This document shows, in pieces, positions 46,878 through 58,800 of a DNA stretch of 64,000 nt; position 1 is the stretch's first letter; each line of letters begins with the position of its first letter. A model generated the notes under the pieces. It saw only the letters and a list, made by a program, of their open reading frames with translations. It searched no databases and was not told the origin of the DNA. Made by a program: the position numbers and the translations under genes. Origin of the DNA: Ischnura elegans (Eukaryota > Arthropoda > Insecta > Odonata > Coenagrionidae); the NCBI RefSeq assembly GCF_921293095.1, contig NC_060246.1, forward strand, positions 10,496,001 through 10,560,000, in the 5' to 3' direction.

Positions 46878-49800
46878 GTGTTCGGAGGAAAGTACAATAG
46901 TTTTATATTTCTCAACATAATTTCTTCATCCTCGTATTTCACTGCCTGAGTGTTTTAATTGTGCAGCCTAGATAGACAGTTTCTTATGTTTTTCCTTGGT
47001 TGTTTAAAATAGATGTCAGGGTGAATGATGGCTTTCCAAAGGTCACTGCTACATCTTCCTTCTGCCAGCCCTCGTTGATGGCTAGAGAAATAGCTAATTA
47101 TGTGGTAATGTCAAGTAGTCGCCTTCTTTTATTTCTCGAATCCATCATCAGCCTATGATTAATTAAGTAATTTTTATATTTTAAGGGCAATAATTGAAAA
47201 TACTCCTGATAATATCTTTTAGAGAACTGATTTATCATTCTTAAAACATGTGACTTGTTAAAAATTACAAAAATATAAATAAACATGTGACTACTGCAAA
47301 AAATAGACAAGAAATTGAGCACAATTTTGAAAATTTCATTGAATTCTCTCTCTCCAAAATATAATGCAAGTAGTGTTCCGAAGAAAAAATCTGTCAGGGG
47401 CACACAAAAATGGAAAATAGGTCTGCGAAAGGACGTGATTTCCCGGCGAGAATGCTGGGCGAACCACTTTAGAATGCGGCGGCGACGGTAAGAAATTTCA
47501 TTGCCCTACCGCATATCAGCTAATTAGCTGTCTCCTTCACCTAACATTGTCGCGCATGGATTGATGTTCGTCAGTATTGCTAGAAATTGACATCCCGGAC
47601 TCCCGCTGGAAGAGTCAGATTTTGCGGCATAAATATGCAGGCAAGACATATGTCGCTAAGCGCAATAAATTATAAACTACAATCGTTCACGAAAGCATCG
47701 AAAAAATTACCAAGGCGGTAGTAAGAAAGTGCTACACTGGGAAATGTGGGAATGAAATAATTGCAAAATTGTATTTGATTTATTTCGAGTCGCAGTATAT
47801 TCATGAAATATTTTCATTTTAGAAGCAGAAATAGCAATGCGGTCGAGTAATTCTGTCTCCATGGATGGGAGTGAAGTTGGATGAAATATTTTCGCCAGCA
47901 AGTGATTATAAGCTGCACTGGTCGCCTCTTTTATTAACTGAACATTGTATGTAGGCACTTACAAGAAAATAAAGCCATAAGTAAATGAAAGCGATTGCTA
48001 TCGCAAGATTTTGACCATGATTTGAGAGAAAACAATGTCTTCTGTCATCATCATCATTAACTACCACTTAATATGATTAGGAGAGCTGGATGCCTTTTTC
48101 TTATTTACTGTTAGGTTGCTCTCATATGGAACAAAATGGCCCAAACTAATGGTTAACGTGAAAATTATTAAAGGTGTATAAGAAAAAAATAAGCATGAAA
48201 CATTTATCGCTGATAATGTCATTCCATGTTCGTTATCGCGGCTGCATTGATGGTCTCTAATTGTCTCGGTACGAAATGCGGAGGTAGTTAGGCCGTCTCG
48301 GGGGTGTCTCGTTGCTATGATATATAGAGGTTTTACGATATAAAGAGGTTCACTATAGAGAGGTTTGCCTATAAATTTACATGTAAAACTGACGGGACCA
48401 AAGGGTTGGTATGATGTATAGAGGTTTTCGATGTAGAGAGGTTCACTACATAGAGGTTTTACTGTAATTAAATTCACATCTTAAACCAACATGGATAACT
48501 TCATATTTAATATATCAGATTTAATTTGAAAAATATACATATATTCCTTTGAAACTGATGCTTCCTGTCCATGCCCTTCTCTCTTAACTTAAGGCCCAGC
48601 AAAATCTTCTCATAACGAGATATGTATTTTCTTGAAAACTTATTATGTACTAATTTAAAAGTCATTACATGCCTAAACAGAGTTGAAGTTGTGAGAACCT
48701 TGAAGATGACAGAAGACTATAGTGAAACTAAACCAACTCATGACTAAAGACCCTTCCAAAGTGAGTCTTTAAGTACATATGTAGTAGTTTTGATCCAGAA
48801 GGTCAGTACGTATTCCCCAAGAGACATTTTTGACAAAGATAACCAACAAGAGACATAAGCGAAATTGACTTTAAGAAGTTGACAATTACTATCCCTCTAT
48901 GACAACTGCTCTGCAAGTTACAACTACCATTATGTATTTTTTTTAAATGTTTTCACGACTAGAGGACTCCACCTCTGGACTAAAGGATTATGTAATACTT
49001 GGCAGAAGAAAATGACTTACTTGGGAATGACTGGAGGCATGCCCGGGGTGTTCAACCACGCTGTCCACGCCACTTTCTCCAACAGATCCTCCTGAGGCTT
49101 CTTCCCAGCAAAGTAGGATTTAAGATACGACACAAAGTCATCAGTGGATATAGACTTGAATTTATACTTAGCTATGTATGACTGCAGGAAAGGATCAAAT
49201 ACCTCTAAATACATGAAAAAAAGAAAAAAAGAAGGGTTAATCAATGCATTTATACTGCATTTGACATTAATATTTATTCATTGAACAAATTAAACTCTTG
49301 TGTGGCAGTGAACTATGTTCCATGATATCATCACATTATGTGAAATCATTCAGTATGCACCTTTCTACGATGAGAAACAAAGTTTTCTTCCTCAAACCAA
49401 AACTGTTTGGGTTTTCAAAGGCATGGTATTAAAATCTATTATGTACAAATACAAAACCACAAAGTGGTGGAGGTGGTTGAAGTGTTTTCTTCCCATAAGA
49501 AGTTGACAATAAAGGCAGAAGATTATACACTCAGGAGAGGTAATTTCTGACTTGAAAACCTTCCACTAATTTTTCACTCCTAAATTTTTACCTATATAAA
49601 TTCCACACTCATTTTATGTACTTCTTTTTTATCTATTTATAATTTTAATACATTTTTTTTAAATTATAGATTAGTCTTGTACACAACCTGAACCAAAATC
49701 TACAGATACATTTTCAAGGACAACTAGATAATTTATTTATTTAATAAGGCCATTCAAAATGTTTTGAAATATAGACTGCAAGTTTACTTATGAGACCAAA

Positions 49801-52800
49801 GTTACCGGGTGACCACTCAAAATTTAAACTGATACACACAGCCTTTTCCAGTCATTCGAGCTATTTTCTTAAATTTCCACTTTTTTAACATGTATTTTCC
49901 TAAATCTCTGCCTTAAAAAAAGATAAAATTTGATTTAGTTAAAAGTAAATCTTACATCAAAATAAGTAAGGATTTGTAATGCGTAAAGTGCGTCCGGGAA
50001 GGTTGGAGGTCGAAGAGCAGGTGGGAGAAGTTAATGTATATAAAAAAAAAATATACGTACATTATGTATTGAAATAATGTAAAGAGATTATTAATTGTAA
50101 CTATGTATATGTATGTTCTTTTTGGGACTTCAATCCACTTTACTTTCATTATTTAATTAATCATTAAACTTTGTTTCTTTTGTTCTTCGGTATCGTCTCG
50201 CGTGTCCCAAAAGGGGGGAGCATTGAGGCCGGATAGCCACTTACGTTACGTGTGTGATGTGTGTTAATGTGTTTTCATTTATGTATTTGTGGAGCATGAA
50301 TGTTGAGAGGAGAGGCAGATGAATTGGAAGTTTACAGGCATGCCGCAGGACTGCAGCGAAGAGATTGGTCCTCTCTGAGGGCAGTCTTGAAGAAGATCGC
50401 CACTTTACTTCCGCGGCTGACCACGGCGGAGTAACTTGGGCGACGGGCGGCCAGCGGTCCAACTGCGATGCCAGTTTAAAGACCCGCGCGTAAGGAGAAG
50501 AGCGCGCGCGGGCCGAACAAACGACAAATTGTGTCGTCTGCTACGCGGTGTTGGGAAAAACGGCAACACTGTGGGTGCTAGGTAGTCAGCGTGGCGAAGG
50601 AGACCGCTCTCTCGGTCTGCAACCTTCCTGCTGGACGCACCTAACTTGAATTAATTCTCAGTGTTGAAGCATGGACTTCGGAGTATGTGGGTTGTATGAT
50701 TGTGTGTGTGTTAGCGTAAGGTATGTGGCTGTTGGTTCTATTTTGGTTTAAGGGGAAAGATCAATTTATTGTTGTAATTTTGGGGGTACCCATATTTGGG
50801 ACTATTCAGTGGACATTTGTCTCCAATTTATTTATTCATGTGTGTGAGGTTCGTCGAGTGCAGGGGTATTGGTGATGTTTTGGGGGTCAGTGGATTGGAG
50901 TCGTTAGTGTGGATCAGGGAAAATCTTATTTTGTTTAATGGAATTGTCATTTTGTAGAAAACCCAAAAGGTGCAATTGTCAAATAAATGCCCAAGTTGTG
51001 GTACGATTTGTTTTATAGAAATGATTCTCTTTTTTTTTTAAGATTATTGATTCCTTGCGTGAGGTGTCCCGGACCAATCCTCGTGGTTCTTTTAGTTTTA
51101 ATTAAATGATTTCTCCACTGCTAGCTAGTCGCGAGCAAATTTATGTAACGCGGAACTACCCTCGTCTTTTGGGTTCTGAGATTTAGCACGGGTAGTTGTA
51201 AGAGGGTTACATTATGGTGTTACAAAATCCCAATAAAACAATAAATTTAAACAACTACAGAACACTACCTAAAAGGAAAGTTGGGGATGAGAAAATCAAA
51301 GGCTTATGTACCTGTGTGTAAGAGGATGAGGAAATTACACCATTTAACTGACACAGTAAATATAATTTTTCCAGATGTTTTTGGTCTTTTTCCCTTACAC
51401 TCCACGGCACTCCAGGCACAATGAAATCCCATGACTTAACTGGTTATGCAAGAGAGTTCCAGCCTAAGTTTAAAACTTTCATTAAAAGATGTACATAATC
51501 AAGGACAAATCGTTCTTCCTTACATCTCACAAGAAGCATCCATTGAGTGACCCCCTACGATTTTCCCCCCAATTTTGGGAGGATAGTAGTGTAAAAAGAC
51601 AAATGAAAAGTTCTTAAATAACAACTTCTTTTGATCATTTTTGATAAAAATTAAGTCTTCTAAGCCTAAATGACAAAAAATTTCTGATAACAGCAAAGTT
51701 AAAATTTATGCCTTCAGGCTGAAAGTCCTAAAAGTTAAAACACATTCAATAACGTTCATCTCGGTATTGGCAAAGAAGACTAAGAAAACACATTATGATA
51801 CTCCCCCTTCAATGCACGATATACCCCAAAGTAGAAGAGAAATGTGTGGTGCCGCTGAAATGGGAAATCTCACCTGCACCACCCAGCAAGTCCTCGAGGT
51901 AGAAGAGGAATGTGTGGCCCTTCTCATAAGGGACGTTTGAAAAAGAGTCATCAGGGTCAACTCCACGCAAATCTAAGACCAGTTGAGTGAGTGGATTCGT
52001 CTCGCCACGCACGTGGATCTGCCAGGGAGAGGAGTCAAGTCTTTCAATATTACTATGCAACAGGACCATCAATGAGGGTCAAAAATATTGAACCAAAAGT
52101 GAGCAAACATTTAGAATGAAATCATGCACAGCAATCTTCAGTTGGGAATACATCAGACTGCCATGTACTTATTTATATACAAGCATTAATTACATTAAAC
52201 CCTCGCTCGAAATTAAATCGAGTTCACTCACAGCACTCTTCTCGGAGCAGACGAAGCAGAGGCACAAAATATGGTCAGGAGCACTTGGGAGTCTCACACT
52301 TGGGAGTGGGAGAGAGAAATCTGAATATGCATTCCTCTCTGTGTCTGATAAATATTCCTGACACGCATCTTCTCACCTTTGAGTCACTTTATCTTCAAAC
52401 AAAACTGGGTTATCCATCCTGACGACGTTATTCCCAAGATGTTGGATCATGATTTCATGTTATCACAAGGTAGCATTTATTCTGGAATCACTAAAGGCTC
52501 CTCATTGCCAGTCTCATTGAGATCCTTTTCTGGTGAGCATGACGGATAATGTAACAACTTATTTACATTTAATAATTTATCCATTTGAACTACAGTAAGT
52601 CCTCAACTTACCAACATTAGACTTACGAACTTTCAAATGTTTCCTTGGATATTACAAAAGTACTCATACCACTTCTTCTTAACAGAGTGCGACCCTGGTT
52701 CCAATGAATTATCATCTTCAGGTGCAAATTAATTAATTAGGCATAATTTAATTTACGCCTGAAGATGATGATAATGCATTGAAACCCGGGTCGTGGTCTG

Positions 52801-55800
52801 TTAAAAAGAAGTGGTATAAGTAATTGTGTAATATCCAAGAAAACTTACAATGGAATACCAAAAAGTTAATCAAGACTTAGTGAATTTTTCTTTTTAAAAA
52901 AAATTCAAGCATGCCCGAAATTTCAAATTTGGCACCTTTGAGGTTTCCTGGATATAAACAGTTACTTATACCACTTATTTTATAAGAGCGCGACCCGGGT
53001 TTCAATGAGTAATAATTAGCGCCTGATGATGATGATTACTCATTGAAACCCGGGTCGCGCTCTTATAAAATAAGTGGTATAAGTAACTGTTTATATCCAG
53101 GAAATAATGGAATACCACATAGTTAACCAAGAGTTAGTGACCTTTGAGGTTGGCTGATGCAACCTCATGTGGCGCAGAGGAACTCATACTCTGGGCACAG
53201 TCTAATCAAAGTATCAATTAAACAATTGTGAAGTCAGTTCCTTCCTGTGGGCAGCATAAATTCTTTCTGCTCCAGCCGTGTTGCATTTGCAGCTAGATCA
53301 GTTTGTCACCATCGTGAGTCAACAAAAAAATTTCATGACATGTTGCATTCCGCAGCATAACTACACTTTACGATGCCTTGCTCAGGTTCTTCAGCTTATG
53401 AACAAATCCGACGTACGAATAAGGTCTCGGAATGCATTTTGTTTGTAAGTTTAGGACTCACTGCAAGCACTCAGGTAGCAACCTCCACATTCCCATCACG
53501 GAGGAACTTAATTATCCATTGAAAAATGTTGTATTTTCTGTATTCCTGCACTTATATTGCTTGACAATGACGCCAAATATTTTCCATTCAATTGTTTCCT
53601 TCGTGCACACATCACATGCAGATTTTCCATGCATATCCCAAACATCTGGACCCATCACTGGAAGAGCCCATTTCATGGCATGTATGTATGTATGTATCTG
53701 CATCTCCTTTTTCTGCTTTGTCAACTAATTTTTTTTCCCTCCACTTCTCCTTCCCCTCCCCAACAATCCTGTATGAGTAACCTAGAGTGATCATTCCACT
53801 GCAGAATAGCTTGATTTTGCAGACACCAATGTTCTACGTCAGCTCTCAAATTAATTGCACACCTGCAACTCTAGCATCTGACCTTATTCTCCAGCATTAC
53901 CACTCACGGTGAGACCCTGACAACAGACTCAACACCAGAAGGACCGAATCTATCACTTTGATGGTCAGCCACTATTGTCAAGGCCACTAGCCACTATTCC
54001 TACATCTTTCAATGCATCTTCTCCATTTTTACTGGCTTTTAATTACTTTTGAAGATGAACATAATACATAAGAATCAATTACTTTGAGAAATTACAAATT
54101 CCACTTTCCACACCTAAATATCTTAGAGGGCCATGGCCCATAAAATTTAGGGGTAGATAGTTTTGCGGTATACACTGTAATTATGTACGTATAAGTGCTG
54201 TAAAAGCTTAATGATTAGTCCATGATCAAAACCTAAATTTCATATACAGCGATGATGACCTGGCTAACCATTTATGACTACATATAAAGTACCAATCAAA
54301 AATATGTTAATGCTAATGAGATAATTGCTGTTATTTTTACATTACAACAATATTTGAGGTAAAATACCATACAATTGATTTTACAGCAGACAGAAAAAAA
54401 ACAATCTGTTCAAGCAATACTTATAATGTAAATAGCTTGATATCAAATTAAACATTCATGGTTTAAAAGAAAGCTATGAATAAAATTTAATGTTATTATA
54501 AATGGGTAGGATAAACAAATGTAAATAATTAAAATATGAAGTACCCGTCACATTAACGGGTCTTTGTCCTTTTTGAAGATCTAATAATCTGTAATATCCT
54601 ATCCAGAATATCAATGATTCAAACTGACAACACTAATATTTCTAGTATTAATGGTGACATCCAGCACAATGTAGCAGTGCTATTATCGAATGAGGAAAAT
54701 AAATAATAATAATTTTTAATATATACCGTCTCAGCAAGCTCCTTAATGCCACCAATAGCAGAAAAATGGCGATGAGGTTCTCCCCTCATTCGGCCGCATA
54801 TCTTCCTCTCGACAAACACCGTGAAGCCCTCGTTCAGCCAGAAGTGTTCAAATGAGCAATTGGTCACCAGGTTCCCCGTCCAACTGTGTGATATTTCATG
54901 GGCCACCACATCTGCCAGGGATCTGTCACCAGCCTATGGAGAGAATAACCAGCACGTGTATATGCATAAAGCATTGGAACATTGGAACAGTAACTTCCCC
55001 ATTAGAGCAGGTAAATTTTTCTACCAAAAAATGCGGACAATTTTTGTCAGAATTACTCTGACTCTGGAAATGACAACAATGAATACCACGAGCATTGGTC
55101 AATCAGGGAGAACCAGGGACGTGACATTTTGTTAAACTTTGTTTGGTCCACCACTTCAAAATGGGTTTGGTCCAAGGAAACTGTTCACAAAAGCAAACCC
55201 TAGGGGAACAGGAGCACTTGGAGCGAAAAACAGTCCATGAAAAATGTGGAACTGAACCATTTTTGAGAATTCAGTACCAAACTGGGAGAAACACTTAGGT
55301 ACAGGATAAAATTTACCACAGACCATAAGAGTTGATATCTCCTTCTCTTCGAGTTCGGTATGGATCAGTTACCTTTAAATGCCTATTAAGAACAAAATAA
55401 ACCACATTGCAAGACATATACTGAATGAATGCAGATACACATGATGGGGATCATGTGCATGACTTGAGGCGATGTCGCTACCCTATCACATCACCCATCA
55501 AGCAAGAGAGGGTGTAAGTCTAGTGTCACTATAAGTTAAGAATATAAGAACAGCAAAATAAAATGACGATGGTAATCAGGTGATTCAGTCGATGGGGTTA
55601 ATCAGTAATCATAATCATTCAGTCAAAAGGGGTAATCTGTCATTGGGGATACAGCAAACTCTGAATCATACAGTGCAGGATAATATGAAGTTTAAACGAT
55701 TTTAATTTCTCCTCGTGAATTATTTTGAAAAATCGCTGTCCAAAGTTTTAATCCCATGTGTGTCAACCATATCTTGCAAAATCCACTGCATTCTACGATG

Positions 55801-58800
55801 GTATAGTATCAAAGCCATCCATGAACCACCACCTAAATTAAAGCACCGATTGGTAAGAGCAAAAGATCCTATCAGCCTGGAGACACCAGGGGTTTATCAC
55901 ATTCCTTGTGCTCTTATAAAATTCTTATACTTTGTGGACAATGTCAATGTCTGTGCATTCTAGGCAAACCTAACAAAAGAAAAATATTTTCATTCATGTC
56001 CTGCCACACAAAATGGGTCAATGAAGTCTCAGTTTAGCAGTCGAGACGGACAGGGTTGAAATGTATGTACTCACCAGTAGTGTTGGGGTGACGAATGTAA
56101 GGCATGGGTTTTCCATGCCACCATATGGGAATGAGGGTGGCAGGACCAGCAATCCATAAACACCCCACTCGTATGGACCACAAATCTTCTCTGCCGTCTC
56201 CAGCATCACTTCAGTCTACCAACACAAAAAAGAATGATAAGCTTTCTGCAGGTAAATAATTGGCACATCATCATTCTACTATTATTCATACAATACGATG
56301 ATAATCCAATATAAAATAAATGATACATGAAGAAGTTTGACATGCACTAGATAAAGGCAGTGTCTTATGGTGCATATTTGATATGTATCAAAGATTATTT
56401 TGCCATCAAGTATAACAATAAACATTATTTATTTATTTCCAACTTCCCCGTAAACAGCATACAGAGGCCTTTACAACGAAAGATTAAGAAAGCATGACAC
56501 AAACATCCATGCTCTAGATGGGGACCACCAACCCAGGTGGGATTTGAACCTGCGACCTTCGGTTTGGCAGGCAAGGACTTTACCCCGCCACAACCGAGGC
56601 CGACAATTACACCCAACCTTGGAAAGAATTATGTTTTCCTGGTCTCAAAATTATCTAAATGAATTTCATATTCACTGACTAAAATTTGGTAACTTCAACA
56701 TATGTACCTGGAATCTGTGCCCCAAGAACCCAAGAAATACCTACCTCTAAGAACCCAAAATTGGATTTGGGGCTGAAAAGACTATCCTGATGAAAAACAA
56801 AGCCCTTCAGATTCAAAATTTTGTTTTTCTTTTAGGAAAAAAGTCTTCTCTTTTTTCTTTAAAACTCATCTCTAAGCATTTACGATATACAGACCCTTGA
56901 ATGATTTATTTATAACTATTTTTTCAGATAAACTTGAACTTTCATTGAAAAAACAGTGAGAACTTAGTTGTGCACATAATATTAAAATTGATTCCACATG
57001 GATTGATTAAAAATGTTCAGCATCCAAAACCCCGATGATTAATGTTTACAGGAATTATTTTTATAAAAGCACCACATACTTGTAGCTTAACGATGATTGA
57101 CCCGAATTGATTTACAAGTGTTAACGTGAATGTAAACATTAATGACTGTCCACTCCTTTTTTCTCTAAAATTATCACCACCCTACATTAAAAGGTGGTTA
57201 CACATCATTACTTATTGCTCAGCATTACACCCTTTTGATAAAATATGCAAACCTGAAGGAATCTCATTGCCTCTCTCTGCATATAGAATTAACATATTTA
57301 ACAATAATGAATTACATTTATCAATGCATAAAATGTTGTTGTAATTATGTATAATATGCTATACTGTTAATACACTTTGGATAGTAAAAACTGGGTTTAA
57401 TGAAATGAAAGCTGACTCAAATGGGTTAGTATTTAAAGGTTACTTTGAAAGCACTAACTAACGTACACCCATGTCTCGTATAGCGCAAGGGATGCGTTCC
57501 TTGGGGTCTTTGCGCTATACGAATTTGCGTTATACGAGAGCGTTTTAACATAGGGAAGATAGGGATGCGTTCCTGGTAGCATAGGTCTTGGGTATTGAAT
57601 TTCCTCTAAAACATCTATATTCCCATAAAAAGCCTTAGAAAACATTATTTCTATAAATATTTATAGTTTAAAACATCTTTAAAGATAGTATTCACGCATT
57701 CAAAGACTTTTATTCACGTTAAAAAAAATTCTTACGTGCGTTCGAAATTCCGTCCTGTCGTGCGGGTGGGCTAACATCTGCTATCTCAGGGGATCGTAAT
57801 GCGTTGCCGGCAGTTGATGATTTTTCAAACTAGTCTAAAAACAACTATTGTGTCACCCAGGCCCTTTTGTCGCACATCGAAATGACAGGAAAATGCTACT
57901 TTAAATGCCATTTCATAGCTAGCGGAGTTAATGAATGATAAATCATTTTAATTTGAAGTCCTCCGAGTCATTAGCAGCTACGTGAAACAGTCTTTAAATG
58001 CCTTGAAACCTGACCCAGGTTTTCCTTCCCTGAAAATGAATGAACGAGAATGCATTCTTTTCCAAAAGAATATCGTCTCATCAACACTAAAAACTAGTTG
58101 AGGGGGAAATGAGCCACTTTCAATAACAGCTTGGAGTTCATCAGAAAATGTTGTGGTGGCTGCGCTATCAACACTTGCAGATTCACCTGATATCGCCGCA
58201 CTGAAAATACCTGCTTGCCGTTTAAATTCTGGAACCAACCGGAGATTTCACTTAATGTCTCGGAGGGATTACCACTCTCGTCTTTTTGTACTGATTCACC
58301 ATGAACTTTCCGTATGTGTAGACCGCTTGGTTGAAGTTGGTGCGGCTGAGGTCACTGATATTTTAGCTTCGTCTTTATTCAGAATAAGGCATCGTGAGTT
58401 TAAACTTCCGCGCAATATCGCTTTGACGCTCTCCATTTTCAAAGCAATTGACCTCTCTCAAGTCCTCTTCTAGGTTAATGGTTTTTCTTGATAAATTCTT
58501 GATTTTTCTACACGCATTCCTATTTTTTGCCAAATTCTCTTGGTTTTTAACCTGTATGGCTCTATCTAAATCACCTTCTTCTGCTGAACTGTATTCCTGA
58601 GACGCAGAAGGGCTATGACTGCGGGGAGGGAACGAAGCCATTGTGTTTAAGACTCTATAGCGGACCCTTTTATGTGTTGATGCTATTCATGCGCAACTCG
58701 GTCACCGCTCCATTTCTCCCCCGTGAATACCGATGACCTTGAAGGCTTTAGCGTAGACTCTCTACCTGGAAGTCAATCGCCCGGTAACCTACGACGGCAA

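Noticed and set aside
53432-53794. Cluster of five overlapping short frames as an LTA4H exon or small gene
   Set aside because: No similarity to LTA4H; the known exons on both sides join in phase without it.
58153-58473. A 106-codon plus-strand frame as a separate gene
   Set aside because: It is the antisense of the Tigger-like transposase remnant and recurs in the other two copies.
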